Of a stretch of 64,000 bases of DNA, positions 43,402 through 53,162 are shown piece after piece. The stretch is from Phycisphaerales bacterium (lineage in GTDB: Bacteria > Planctomycetota > Phycisphaerae > Tepidisphaerales > Tepidisphaeraceae). The translations under genes and the position numbers were made by a program. The stretch lies in assembly GCA_020853095.1 (NCBI GenBank), contig JADYZN010000055.1, positions 150,064 through 214,063 of the forward strand, written 5' to 3'. Numbering within the stretch: the stretch's first letter is position 1; each line of letters opens with the position of its first letter. The notes under the pieces were generated by a model, which was not told the DNA's origin, ran no database searches, and saw nothing but the letters and a program-made list of their open reading frames with translations.

Positions 43402-46400
43402 TCATTCGCCGACGATCGCCATCACGAGATTCAGCTCGCCCGGCTCGGCGACGCTCTTGAAACCTTCGATCGGCGCAAGCGATTTCACCTTGTCGGAATG
43501 GGATGGCACGGAGACATTGAGTCCAAAGCGGCTTGCCGGCTTGATCACCAGCGGCGCCAGCACCTCTTGCGGAACGGTCAGGACCACCCAAACGCCTTCG
43601 GGCGAACGGCCGGTCTTCACCTCGATGCGCTGCTGAATCTCACCGGCGACGAGATAGCTGCCGGAGCCGGCCTGCGTGCCCTGAACGTATCGGCACATCG
43701 CCGCCAGCTTGCCGCTGTCGGAGCGGACCAGCTCGTACACGGCCAAATCCTGCCTGGCGGTTTTCGGTTTCGCCCAGCCATAGGGGTTCATCACCGGCTG
43801 GGCGTAAAACCCCACGCCGGCGAAAACTTCTTCCGGCGGGCGCTTCTCGCCGGCGGCGTTGAGCGAAATGACCAGGTTGTTGCCGGAGATGGTCGCGGCA
43901 ATGGACAGACCGGAGCCGAGTTCAATGGCGGGAACGCCTTGCGCGGGGGTCGCCGTGCTTTGCTGGATGACCATGTAGCGGCCGGAAAAGCCATTGGTCT
44001 TTTGTCCATCCACCAAGCAGGAGAACTCGAAGGGGAGCAGTTTGCCCGTCTGGAACCGAGGCAGTGCGAGGCGTTGTCGAATCGTCCCGCGCGGCGGGAT
44101 ATGAAGCGGCAGTTTCGATTCCGTCCCGTTGATCACCACGGCCGCCTCTCCGCTGATTTCCCGTTCGACGGGATTCGCGAAGATCACCGACGCATGGCCG
44201 TCGTTCTCCGGGAACGCCGCGACGTCGAGCACGTTCCCCTTTATGCCCTCGGTCGGCGTCGCGCCGGCGATGGCGGCGCAGAGCGCTTCCCGGGTTCCGG
44301 GCTGCCCGATGATGAACAGCGGGAACGATGAGATCGGGATGATGATCCGGCCATCGGCGCCTTTGGCGAACTGCGCCTCGTTCTCCATGAGGTTCAGGAA
44401 CTTGATCGATTGCCGGCCAAAGTCGAACGAGTACGGCGGGGGATCCTTCTTCCAGCGATCAACGGCCTCATCGTATCCCCAGATGGCGGCGATGGGCCTG
44501 CCGGTGGCATCATCGGTAAAAACGTAGCAGCGCACCTTTGGAGCGAACCTCAGGTCGCGGTAGAAGGTGGCATTGCCAAGGACGTGCCCGAGCGTGTTGA
44601 CGATCTTGTCATAGGGCCGCGGAGTCAGGTCAATGTCCACCAGGCGCGCCGGGGTGTTGAAATCATTCACGCATGCCACGCGACTGGCATACTTCAGCCC
44701 GATCAGCCAGGTGCGGGCGCTGAAGGCCGCCGATATTCGCTCGGCCCTGCCGAAGTCGTAGGACAGCGGCCCGATGTACCACGAATTGCCCGAATGCTGA
44801 ATGTACGGGGACATTCCCTCCTGCGGAATATTGAACGGCAGGTAGTTGCCCCCTTCATTGAGGTAGAGGGGCCAATCCTTGCAGCCGTTACGGTCGAGCA
44901 TGGCCAGGAACGAGGCGATATCGCGGTCAATGTCCGGGGTTTCGGGGAAGTCGCGGTAGTGATGGCCCGCGGCGCCGTCGAAGCGTATCGAAGGATCGAG
45001 CCGCCGCGTGTCCTGGATGTACTGCTCGACCCATTTCCCGCCGTTCTCCGGATCAATCGTCCACGGCCCACCCTCGATCAGCACCTTGGCGTCGGGGTTG
45101 CCTCGCTTGGCGCCTCGACAGGTCGCCAAAAGAAACCTGGCGAAGGCATCGCGGTGCGCCTCCATCGGCCTGACCGCGGGATTGCTTTCGCCCGTGAACC
45201 ACCAGATGTTGTTCCATGGCCGCATCTTCGCCTTGAGGGCGACAATGTCCTCGAACTGTTTCAACTGCGCGGAGGATGGGTCGATCATGTGCTTGATGCC
45301 GCTCATCTTGATCTTCCCTTGCTCTTCGGAGATTTCGCCATCCTCACCCGTGTGCACCTGGACCACGGGCCGGCCCATATGGGCGAATCCGTACTTCTTC
45401 AGCAGCTCCATGCGCTCCCGATCCAGATCGTAGTCGGGGTCGATGCCCAGCCCGATAAAGTCGTAGACGACCGAACCAAATCCGATCTCCCGCTCCCGCT
45501 GGATGAAGCGTTCCATCTCCGGCCCGCCCGCCTGAAGCGCGTAAACGCAGGTGAAATTGAAGATATTCTTGTTCTTTTGCGTGTTGTCGAGAAAATTCAT
45601 CGACGAAAAGCGATAGCACTCATGGACTTGGCGCTTCAGTCCCTTGACGTCGAAACCCGCCTTGACGATGAACACGCCGCGCAGCTTGTTGTCGATCAGC
45701 CATCGGCTCAGGTCGTTGAGCGTGATGCGGGCGGACCCATCCGCACCGGTGTTGAAGTCATAACTTCCCCGGAAGACCGTCTGAAAGAAAAAGTCCTCCA
45801 CGCTCAGCGTCACGGAGCCGGAGGTGTTCGGCAACGTGCGGACATTGATCGCGAATCCGGGTTCCTGGCCAAATTTCAAAAAATTGCCGCGGGCGGCGCT
45901 GGTTAGCTGTGAGGCGACCGCCAGATCGACGAACTCGGTGGGTTTTTGGGCCTGTTCGAGCTGCACGTCGTCGACCCAGATGAATGACTCCTTTCCATCG
46001 GCCCAGCCATCAGGATCCAACGCATCCATGTAGATGCAACTGAATCGTTCATTGGCGGTAAAGGGGATGCTGAACCGCTGCCATTGGTCGGTCACCTCAA
46101 ACACCCGTGTGTTCGAGTCCGGGAACAGGAATGCGTGTCGGCCGCGCCCCCACACATAAAGCCGGAGTTTGTGGCCGCTAGAGGCTTTGGCGTAAAAGCT
46201 GTAGACGTAAGGCTCGCCGGGAATAAAGGGCGTGGGAATGTGGCCGAGGGAAAGCGGGCTGCGCACCGGCAGGGCTTTGAGTCTGAGGGATGATGGGCCG
46301 GTGTGGCCGACCTCCTGATCCAGCGCGAAGACCCCCTGGTATTTGAGCGGGATCATGTGGCCGGCGTAAAGCGGAAAACCCCAGTACCGCAGGCCCTCCT

Positions 46401-47256
46401 CAAAAGATGGGTTTTGGATCAGGTTGCGGCTGGCGCGATAGTCGGGCAGTTGCAAGCGATCAATACCCCGGAAGTCGATGCCGTTCAAGCTCAACTCATC
46501 CCCCGTGCGCGATACTTCGCCGCCGGTCGTGCGAATGTCCAGCAACAGCCTCAGAACGCCCTTGCCGTCCGGGCGGAATGACAGACGGCTGCCGTTGACG
46601 ATCACGGCCGAGCAGGACACCGGACGGATCGTGAAAGACCGTCGCGGGTGGTCGGGGAAAAGAAGAAGCTCGGCGTCTGCAAGTTCCTTGTCGGTGAAGG
46701 TTGTGGGGACGGCGCCGTCCAGGGGAGTGGACTTGTCACCATGGGCCAATTTGCCCTTGAGTGTGAGATACGAGGGCAGATCCAGGACCGCGTAACGATC
46801 CTTGACCTGCGTTGGATCGGTCATGCGGGCAATGCCCTTGATCTCGATCCAGCCGTTCTCCAGCAGCGTCATGCTCAAGGAATAATCACCGAGCTTCACG
46901 TCGCTGGCGGTGGTGGCGCGGATGCCCGCCGTGAATGTGGTCCCGCGGTCCCCGTGGACCTGCCGCGGATCCATGAAAAAGACCGGATTGATACCCCCCC
47001 TGCCAAGGTCAAATATCTCGTAGAAGGACCCAATGGCGTCGGAATCAATATTGAGGTTAAGCTGCGGCCAACTGGGCTTGGCCCAGATGCTCTTTGAGCC
47101 GGCCACGATCCGATGGTCGGCCGTCATCACGGGGGATGGCGGCAGGTGGGCCGGCGTGTCGGCGGACAAGGCCGCCGGCGGATGGAGGCATGACAACGCG
47201 ATCAGCAGAACGAACTGAATGATCAATCGCGGCATGAGGGAGGTCTTTGTTGTCAT
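43402..47256 (-). CDS. Large secreted glycoside-hydrolase-like protein
   Basis: 1284 residues with a signal peptide (about 1-31, LSA-DT) and an N-terminal beta domain. A CBM4/9- or galactose-binding-like module follows (LIQNPSFEEGLRYWGF... WVDDVQLE, about 285-440). A TIM-barrel-like catalytic region spans about 560-930, with WWFTGESNPAV and LYLNEGGNYLPF providing possible acid/base and nucleophile Glu. The C-terminus carries two beta-sandwich domains. The layout resembles clan GH-A enzymes acting on plant or algal polysaccharides. The exact family was not recognised, and the active-site residues are inferred. It is downstream of a PEP-CTERM gene but separated from it by a terminator. Confidence 0.65.
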   Translation of the reverse strand: MTTKTSLMPRLIIQFVLLIALSCLHPPAALSADTPAHLPPSPVMTADHRIVAGSKSIWAKPSWPQLNLNIDSDAIGSFYEIFDLGRGGINPVFFMDPRQVHGDRGTTFTAGIRATTASDVKLGDYSLSMTLLENGWIEIKGIARMTDPTQVKDRYAVLDLPSYLTLKGKLAHGDKSTPLDGAVPTTFTDKELADAELLLFPDHPRRSFTIRPVSCSAVIVNGSRLSFRPDGKGVLRLLLDIRTTGGEVSRTGDELSLNGIDFRGIDRLQLPDYRASRNLIQNPSFEEGLRYWGFPLYAGHMIPLKYQGVFALDQEVGHTGPSSLRLKALPVRSPLSLGHIPTPFIPGEPYVYSFYAKASSGHKLRLYVWGRGRHAFLFPDSNTRVFEVTDQWQRFSIPFTANERFSCIYMDALDPDGWADGKESFIWVDDVQLEQAQKPTEFVDLAVASQLTSAARGNFLKFGQEPGFAINVRTLPNTSGSVTLSVEDFFFQTVFRGSYDFNTGADGSARITLNDLSRWLIDNKLRGVFIVKAGFDVKGLKRQVHECYRFSSMNFLDNTQKNKNIFNFTCVYALQAGGPEMERFIQREREIGFGSVVYDFIGLGIDPDYDLDRERMELLKKYGFAHMGRPVVQVHTGEDGEISEEQGKIKMSGIKHMIDPSSAQLKQFEDIVALKAKMRPWNNIWWFTGESNPAVRPMEAHRDAFARFLLATCRGAKRGNPDAKVLIEGGPWTIDPENGGKWVEQYIQDTRRLDPSIRFDGAAGHHYRDFPETPDIDRDIASFLAMLDRNGCKDWPLYLNEGGNYLPFNIPQEGMSPYIQHSGNSWYIGPLSYDFGRAERISAAFSARTWLIGLKYASRVACVNDFNTPARLVDIDLTPRPYDKIVNTLGHVLGNATFYRDLRFAPKVRCYVFTDDATGRPIAAIWGYDEAVDRWKKDPPPYSFDFGRQSIKFLNLMENEAQFAKGADGRIIIPISSFPLFIIGQPGTREALCAAIAGATPTEGIKGNVLDVAAFPENDGHASVIFANPVEREISGEAAVVINGTESKLPLHIPPRGTIRQRLALPRFQTGKLLPFEFSCLVDGQKTNGFSGRYMVIQQSTATPAQGVPAIELGSGLSIAATISGNNLVISLNAAGEKRPPEEVFAGVGFYAQPVMNPYGWAKPKTARQDLAVYELVRSDSGKLAAMCRYVQGTQAGSGSYLVAGEIQQRIEVKTGRSPEGVWVVLTVPQEVLAPLVIKPASRFGLNVSVPSHSDKVKSLAPIEGFKSVAEPGELNLVMAIVGE

Positions 47257-47351
47257 GAGATCAAATCAAAGCTCGTGAAGGAAGTATACGTTGAGCAGTC
47301 TCCCCGGGCGTGCAACGCCGCTGAACGCGACTTCAAACCACCGGAATGAAA

Positions 47352-47381
47352 CGGCCGGACACGGGTACACGTGCCCGGCCG
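47352..47381 (-). terminator. Terminator of the PEP-CTERM transcript
   Basis: A 30-base hairpin with arms CGGCCGG-ACACG and CGTG-CCCGGCCG, read on the minus strand with TTTC following. It lies 25-55 bases after the PEP-CTERM stop. Confidence 0.6.
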
Positions 47382-47407
47382 CTTCATTATCACGATGCGG
47401 GTCTGCC

Positions 47408-48073
47408 TTAGAGGCGACGGCGCTTGAGCATCGACAGCGAACCCAGCCCCAGCAGGGTCAACATCGAGGCCGGCTCGGGAACCGGCGCGGAGGTCACGAC
47501 AATGTCGTCAACCCAGTAATATCCAAACGCATCCAAGTCGCCATACGTTCGAACCTGCACGTAATACGTTGACAGGGCAGGGCTTGTCGCAGCGCCGGTG
47601 TTGCTGACCGTGGTGAGCGGGGGGAGCGAGTTGTAGGTCGGCCAAGTGGTCGAGGCCGTACCGGGATTAAGCTGCGCATCAGCCAGAAGCACGCTGGCAC
47701 CGGTGCCATCAGCATGTTCCGTGGCCAGCACCTTGACGCCTACCGACTTGTTGGCGTACGTATTAACCGCGGCGCTGACGGAGTACTGAGTGTTGGCGGT
47801 GACCAGGGTGCCGGTGTTGTTGTATGCCTCCCAGCCATAGTAATTCTGCATCGCTTCGTTCTGCGTATAACCACTTCCGCCAGTGATCTCCCAGCCAAGC
47901 GGCTTTGAAACGGCATTGCCCCAGCCACCGTTATTTGGCGCCAGGCCGTTACTCGAATTAATCGACAGCGAACCGTTGTTCGTCGTCGCGTCCATGATGA
48001 CGGCGGCCTGCGCCATCGAGGCGCCCGCCAACAATGAACTCACCGCGACGAAAAGCACATTTGCCTTGAACAT
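47408..48073 (-). CDS. PEP-CTERM protein, carbohydrate-binding-like fold
   Basis: 221 residues with a signal peptide (about 1-23, AQA-AV) and a beta-rich body (NNGSLSINSSNG, GWEITGGSGYTQNEAMQNYYGWEAYN, YYVQVRTYGDLDAFGYYWVDDI) resembling a galactose-binding jelly roll. The PEP-CTERM tail is VPEPASMLTLLGLGSLSMLKRRRL. AGGAGG lies five bases before the ATG at 48073; the longer frame to 48175 overlaps the pseudopilin gene and is discarded. It follows that pseudopilin after about 86 bases. Confidence 0.85.
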   Translation of the reverse strand: MFKANVLFVAVSSLLAGASMAQAAVIMDATTNNGSLSINSSNGLAPNNGGWGNAVSKPLGWEITGGSGYTQNEAMQNYYGWEAYNNTGTLVTANTQYSVSAAVNTYANKSVGVKVLATEHADGTGASVLLADAQLNPGTASTTWPTYNSLPPLTTVSNTGAATSPALSTYYVQVRTYGDLDAFGYYWVDDIVVTSAPVPEPASMLTLLGLGSLSMLKRRRL

Positions 48074-48159
48074 ACTAACCTCCTGAAAAGAGTTGCCGGA
48101 TGCTGTTGCGGCACACAGCGACGTGCTGCGTCCCCGCTCCACGCATCCATACGGAATTT

Positions 48160-48948
48160 CTAGTCTCGATCCCAATAGTTGTTACCCATTGTATAAGCGG
48201 TCAATGCCGCCTCGCTGTATAAGCTGGTCGGGTCCGACTTGATGGGTGATGCATGGTTGGTGACGTGCCCATCCGCCCAGAGCACATTGCACGAGGCGTT
48301 TGGATGCCGCGGCGCCAGTTGCCCGGCGTACGCGGTGGTGTTGGCATAGGGATGCAGGTAAAATTGCCCGTTGCCGTAGACCGGGCCGTACGTGTCGGCG
48401 GCGACGATCGTTTCGGCGGGTTTACGCAGGTCCGTCACCTTGGCAAAGTCCCACGTCGATCCCCAGGATGGGTCATCCAAGTTGTGCGCCAAGCCCATCG
48501 ACATGCCGTAGGAGATGTATCCGCGAGCCTGCACATAATCCTCCCATGCCTGTCCCGCGGCCGGTGGATCCAGCGCGAACGGAACGTGTGGATCCGCAGG
48601 GCAGTCGAATATCCGGTAGGTCTGGACGTAATTGATCGTGTTATAGGGCCAATTGCCCTGATTGTTCACAAGATAGTGGTACCACGCGCCCATGACCAAC
48701 GGGATGAAATAGGGCATGTAACGCCCGTTGTTGTCATTGGTGTACATCGCCAGCCCCAGGCCGACCTGCCGGAGATTGCTCATGCACGCGACGCTTTTGG
48801 CTGATTCGCGGGCGCGATTCAACGCGGGCAGCAGGATCGAAATAAGAAGCGCGATGATGCCAATGACAACAAGCAGCTCAACGAGCGTGAAGGCGCCGAT
48901 ACGGAAGATTCGTGGATTGTCGATTCGGCTGGCGACATGGGCTTGCAT
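48160..48948 (-). CDS. Pseudopilin-like protein (prepilin N-terminus, DG box)
   Basis: 262 residues. A leader of about 18 residues ends IGA before [24 protein letters not shown], the prepilin cleavage/methylation motif with Glu5. The domain ends [19 protein letters not shown], the DG box of the family. As with the other two copies in the window, it accompanies a short PEP-CTERM gene and a large secreted glycosidase-like gene. The 180 bases upstream to the acyltransferase gene hold no gene. Confidence 0.85.
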   Translation of the reverse strand: MQAHVASRIDNPRIFRIGAFTLVELLVVIGIIALLISILLPALNRARESAKSVACMSNLRQVGLGLAMYTNDNNGRYMPYFIPLVMGAWYHYLVNNQGNWPYNTINYVQTYRIFDCPADPHVPFALDPPAAGQAWEDYVQARGYISYGMSMGLAHNLDDPSWGSTWDFAKVTDLRKPAETIVAADTYGPVYGNGQFYLHPYANTTAYAGQLAPRHPNASCNVLWADGHVTNHASPIKSDPTSLYSEAALTAYTMGNNYWDRD

Positions 48949-49130
48949 TGATCACCTCTGGCACGTGAGCACATAACCAGGACACCTGACGATTCGCTGG
49001 GATGAATTGATGGGAGGCGGCGAATATCCATCTCCGTTCATCTGCACGGACCGTGATTCCTTGCACATTGTAGTACCTGATGATAATTCGGCAATGCTGA
49101 GTATCGTTCTGTTTATATCCGATTCCGCTT

Positions 49131-49835
49131 TCAACCCGCGGCGGCGGCGTCCGCCCGCTCCATGGCCGCCGCCTGGTGGGCATAAGCCACCCGTTCATTC
49201 AGCGCGGCGGGGATCGAACGCATGACCGCAACCCGCGCATCGGATTTGCCGACCCGGTTCCATTCCTGTCCGTCGAATCGCCGGATCACGGCCGCCGGAG
49301 CGCCCACCGCCACGCAGTATGGTGGAATGTCACGGGTGACGACCGAATTCGATCCGATCACGCTGTGCCTGCCAATTTTGACCCCCGGCAGCACGCAAAC
49401 GTTTTCGCCAATCCACGCCTCATCCCCGATTTCCACGGGCCGATGAACCAGCGGCTGGTCGAAAACCGGACGGGAGACGTCTTCATAACCGTGCAGATTA
49501 TCCGAAATATAGACCCCGTTTGCGATCAACACGTGCCTGCCAATTTTCATGTGCCCAATCACCATGATGTGGCCGTGATGCCCGATCATGGTGTCGCTGC
49601 CAATGTCCAGGCGCGGTGTAAAGGTCTGATTGGCATACCGCGGAAAGGTATCGATCCAGGCGTCATTGCCGATAAAAACACGATCGCCGATGAAGATGCC
49701 TTCGGGATGGTGACTGCGCATGCTCCAGAGAACCGTACAATCCTTGCCCATGGCGCCAAAGCTGTTGCGAATCAGCCGGGTGTACAGTTTGGTTCGCAGC
49801 AAGGTCAGTCTTTGCTGAAGCTTGAGAAAATTCAT
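49131..49835 (-). CDS. Left-handed beta-helix acyltransferase (hexapeptide repeat)
   Basis: 234 residues made of hexapeptide repeats (IGSDTMIGHHGHIMVIGHMKIGRHVLIANGVYIS), then EIGDEAWIGENVCVLPGVKIG and VAVGAPAAVIRRFD. This pattern is typical of sugar O-acetyltransferases of the WbbJ/WcaF type. Such enzymes acetylate sugars in exopolysaccharide or lipopolysaccharide. It diverges from the AraC-type gene with 75 bases between starts. Confidence 0.87.
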   Translation of the reverse strand: MNFLKLQQRLTLLRTKLYTRLIRNSFGAMGKDCTVLWSMRSHHPEGIFIGDRVFIGNDAWIDTFPRYANQTFTPRLDIGSDTMIGHHGHIMVIGHMKIGRHVLIANGVYISDNLHGYEDVSRPVFDQPLVHRPVEIGDEAWIGENVCVLPGVKIGRHSVIGSNSVVTRDIPPYCVAVGAPAAVIRRFDGQEWNRVGKSDARVAVMRSIPAALNERVAYAHQAAAMERADAAAAG

Positions 49836-49910
49836 GTCGTAAACCGATAAATAGCGATCGCGATGGATCCATTCACCGCATCGATCTTAACCCACGTGCG
49901 GTGAACGGCT

Positions 49911-50810
49911 ATGCATCTGGTCGCCGTAGATATATCCTATTCCGACATGCCACCCTCCCCAACGCCGGAATTCGACCCCTACGGCATTCACGACCGTTTG
50001 CACGTACGCCTTCTGGCCCTGCGGCAGGTCATGCTCACCCCCGACCTGTGGACTTTTGACGACATGCGCGGCGGCTTCTGGCGGCTGTACATCAATGCCA
50101 ATCCCGGCGCGATGATCCAGAGCGGCCAGACAACGTATCACATCGCTCCCAATCAGGCCTTCGTCGTGCCGGCATGGGTGCCCATCACCAGCCGGCTTCA
50201 AGGGCAGGTGGACCATCTTTACATGCATTTTGATCTTGTCGGCTTGAGCGGACCGATCGTGCGGCAATGGTTCACGACTCCGATCATGCTGGCCGGTGAC
50301 GGTCTGATCGACCTGCTCGCCGGGCGCTTGCGGCAGTTTCTATTGGCTGGACGACACGATGAAATCGCCACCGCCTTCGTCGCCAAGTCTCTCATTGGCC
50401 TGGCCGTCATGAACATCTTCGAGTTGTTGGAACAGAAGACCGGGGAGGGAATCAGCGAAGGACGGCTGCTGCTGCATCGCCTGACCGAGCTGGCGCCGGT
50501 GCTGCCGGCGCTGCGCAGGATCGAAACGAACCATTCCGAGCCGGCCTCCAACGCCGACCTGGCCGACCTTTGCGGGATGAGCGAGGATTATTTCATCCGC
50601 GTGTTTCGTCAATGCGTCGGGCAGACGCCGGCACGTTATGCGCTGGAACGCCGGGTGACGCACGCCGCCGAGCGGCTGGTTTTCGGAGACGACAGCCTCA
50701 AACTGATCGCCCACGCCGCTGGATTCACCAATCGCTTCCACTTCACGCGCGTCTTCACGCGCATCATCGGCGTGTCACCGGCACAATATCGCAGGCGTGG
50801 CAACGTGTAA
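49911..50810 (+). CDS. AraC-family transcriptional regulator
   Basis: 299 residues. The N-terminal about 170 form a cupin-like ligand-binding domain (GQTTYHIAPNQAFVVPAWVP). The C-terminal about 100 hold two helix-turn-helices (ASNADLADLCGMSEDYFIRVFRQCVGQTPARYALERRV, then IAHAAGFTNRFHFTRVFTRIIGVSPAQYR). The start may also be the ATG at 49947. It converges with the GH78 pair (13 bases between stops), and probably responds to a sugar such as rhamnose and controls these genes; this is inferred from position. Confidence 0.88.
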   Translation: MHLVAVDISYSDMPPSPTPEFDPYGIHDRLHVRLLALRQVMLTPDLWTFDDMRGGFWRLYINANPGAMIQSGQTTYHIAPNQAFVVPAWVPITSRLQGQVDHLYMHFDLVGLSGPIVRQWFTTPIMLAGDGLIDLLAGRLRQFLLAGRHDEIATAFVAKSLIGLAVMNIFELLEQKTGEGISEGRLLLHRLTELAPVLPALRRIETNHSEPASNADLADLCGMSEDYFIRVFRQCVGQTPARYALERRVTHAAERLVFGDDSLKLIAHAAGFTNRFHFTRVFTRIIGVSPAQYRRRGNV

Positions 50811-50822
50811 GCATCCCCGCGT

Positions 50823-53162
50823 TCAACGCGCCAGTGCGACTCGATGATGTCCCGGCGACAGGGCGCGACCATCCGGCAGGTCGGCAATCACGCCTTGCGG
50901 AACGTTCAGTTCGATCTCGATTGAGTTGTCGCGGCGAATCCAGTTGACATCGAGATTCCCGTGCGGCGTCGGCACGGCGCCGCGTGCATGGGATAGACCG
51001 AGGCAATGCGGGCGGATCGAACAACGGGCAAAACCCGCCTGGGTCGGGCGGACGCCCAGGACGACCGTTTGGAGAAAATCGATCGGCGTTGTCGAAAAGC
51101 CGTGACAAAGGCTGGCGGCGCCAAAGATGGACGACTTGGCGTGGGGCTGATTCACGCCACATTCCCCGATCGTCGGCGATCCGCTAAGGACAATGGGTCC
51201 CCAATACCGGCGAATTCGTTTCAATGCGTCGGCGGGGCGACCCGCTTCGACCATGGCGCGCAGAACCAGATGGTGCATGTAAAGTTCAGGCGCAAGCAGG
51301 TCATCCCGCCGCAGCGCCTCGACAAGTGCCGCGATGCGATCGGCCGGCGCATGACCGCTGAGCAGCGCCACCGCATGGGTCAACTGCGTCGCAAGACCAT
51401 CCGGGGCGGTGGCGCATTCCACGTAACAGTTTCGCTTCTGGCTCCAGAATCGCCGATCAATTGCCGCCGCCACCGCCTGGGCTTTGAAGGAGAATTTCCG
51501 GGCGCGCTTCCGTTCACCGAAGCGATCGACCAGGCGGGCGGTCGCGGCCAGCGACCAGACTCGAAACCAGTTCAGCGTCGCGGAATTGGGCAGGTCTTTG
51601 TCGGGCGGATGAGGATATGACCAGTCGATGAAATTCCAGTAGGGAAGCCTCGGCTCGATCAGGCCCGCGGCATCTTCCCATGCGTCAAACGTGTCATGAA
51701 TGCGAAGCAGCGGATCGAGCATGTCGCGCGCAAGCGACTCATCCAGCGAGTAAAGATAATGCTCTTCGAGCATGTTCGCCAGGAAGAGATTGGCCGGAAG
51801 AAGCACGATGCTGTCGATGGATGCGTCCAGATCGTCGATGCCGGGCATATGGCCGGCCGGCACCGCGCCGGGCAGCAGCCCATCGTCGCGCGGCTGCGAG
51901 GCGGCGAGCCTGAAGCAACGCGCGCCCAGTTGAGGATCGCCAAACGCCTGAAGGCTAGTTGGATTCGAGACCAGCAAGTCGTTGAGCCAAAGGGTGTTCT
52001 CCCGCCAGGGGCAATCAACGATCACGTCGGTCGAACAGGCCGACAGCGTCTCAACGCAGGCGGTCCAGATCTGATTCAACAGCGGATCGGAGCAGTCGAA
52101 CGCGCCGCGGCGCGGCAATGGATATTTACGTTGCACGGCCGCGATGGAATGAAGCACGACGGGCCGGCTGAAATTGCGCAGCACAACTTGCACCATGCGA
52201 AATCCGCGCGATGCGAACACGCCGCCGCGAAGCTGTCGGCCTTCGCCGAGGATGTATCGATCGGCGAACCGGTACCCGAACGCAGTCAGCGCCAGCCGGC
52301 CGTTGATCGCCTCTTCCTCGTATCCGATGTCGAGAATCGTTCCCGCCGGCGCGTCGAGGTCGATCTCGACCCGGCCATTCACCTGCGCGTCAAACCGGGC
52401 CAGGATTACGACCCCGCCGCCATCTTCCGGCGGTGAGATACACCTCGTGTCGATGGGCTGTTCGGGCGTGCGATGAGGCTCTTCGGTCATGCGCCTGGCG
52501 ACTTCGGCGTCATCGAATGAATCAAGCCGCGGCGTTGTGGCGATCGGCGTGACGAGCGTAGGCGCGATGGTCGACTCGACCAGCGCTGGAATGTCGCGCA
52601 CCAGCAGAGCTTTTCCTCCGATGCGATGATCCGGCGCGACGATCACCGCGGCCGTCCACGATGCATCATCAGCGCCGATCCGCCAGCCGGCAGGTTCGCC
52701 GCGGAAGTCGACGTACTCCATGTAGCCGTATTGGTAGGTGTACAGCGGTACATCGCTTCGCCATTCGTCCGCCGGCTGTGTTTCCCATGTCTCATCGGAT
52801 GCGAGAAGCGCATCATCGCTTTGAACCAGAAGCGCCGGCTCGACCGGCACGGCCTGTGACGTGGCATCATTGTGACAATGCACCTGTACCGCGATCCAGT
52901 TGGAGCCAACGCGGAGCAACGGAGCGATTTCATGGCTGTCAAAGAAGTTGACCGTTCGCGTGCCGCGCGCCGGGCCTCTGGCGATGAAGCTGCCATTGAC
53001 GTAAAGATGATAAAGGCTCTCCGCGGCGACGTGCACGATCAGCGAAGCCGGAACCCTTGAGATTTCCCATCGCCGCCGGGCGCGAAAGCTGGCGTTGCGG
53101 CGATTGCGTACGTCCGCCGGCGCGATCCAGCGGGCGGTCCATGTCCAGTGGTGTATGCTCAT
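50823..53162 (-). CDS. Alpha-L-rhamnosidase-like enzyme (GH78) 1
   Basis: 779 residues with no signal peptide. The N-terminal beta domains include a sugar-binding-type motif (LYHLYVNGSFIARGPARGT). The (alpha/alpha)6 catalytic domain (about 340-690) has the GH78 signature TDVIVDCPWREN, where D-C-P-x-R-E carries the acid residues. A C-terminal beta-sandwich follows (LGLSHARGAVPTPHGNLDVNW). GH78 enzymes release L-rhamnose from plant and microbial glycans. Its start overlaps the stop of the second GH78 gene as ATGA at 53159-53162. Confidence 0.85.
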   Translation of the reverse strand: MSIHHWTWTARWIAPADVRNRRNASFRARRRWEISRVPASLIVHVAAESLYHLYVNGSFIARGPARGTRTVNFFDSHEIAPLLRVGSNWIAVQVHCHNDATSQAVPVEPALLVQSDDALLASDETWETQPADEWRSDVPLYTYQYGYMEYVDFRGEPAGWRIGADDASWTAAVIVAPDHRIGGKALLVRDIPALVESTIAPTLVTPIATTPRLDSFDDAEVARRMTEEPHRTPEQPIDTRCISPPEDGGGVVILARFDAQVNGRVEIDLDAPAGTILDIGYEEEAINGRLALTAFGYRFADRYILGEGRQLRGGVFASRGFRMVQVVLRNFSRPVVLHSIAAVQRKYPLPRRGAFDCSDPLLNQIWTACVETLSACSTDVIVDCPWRENTLWLNDLLVSNPTSLQAFGDPQLGARCFRLAASQPRDDGLLPGAVPAGHMPGIDDLDASIDSIVLLPANLFLANMLEEHYLYSLDESLARDMLDPLLRIHDTFDAWEDAAGLIEPRLPYWNFIDWSYPHPPDKDLPNSATLNWFRVWSLAATARLVDRFGERKRARKFSFKAQAVAAAIDRRFWSQKRNCYVECATAPDGLATQLTHAVALLSGHAPADRIAALVEALRRDDLLAPELYMHHLVLRAMVEAGRPADALKRIRRYWGPIVLSGSPTIGECGVNQPHAKSSIFGAASLCHGFSTTPIDFLQTVVLGVRPTQAGFARCSIRPHCLGLSHARGAVPTPHGNLDVNWIRRDNSIEIELNVPQGVIADLPDGRALSPGHHRVALAR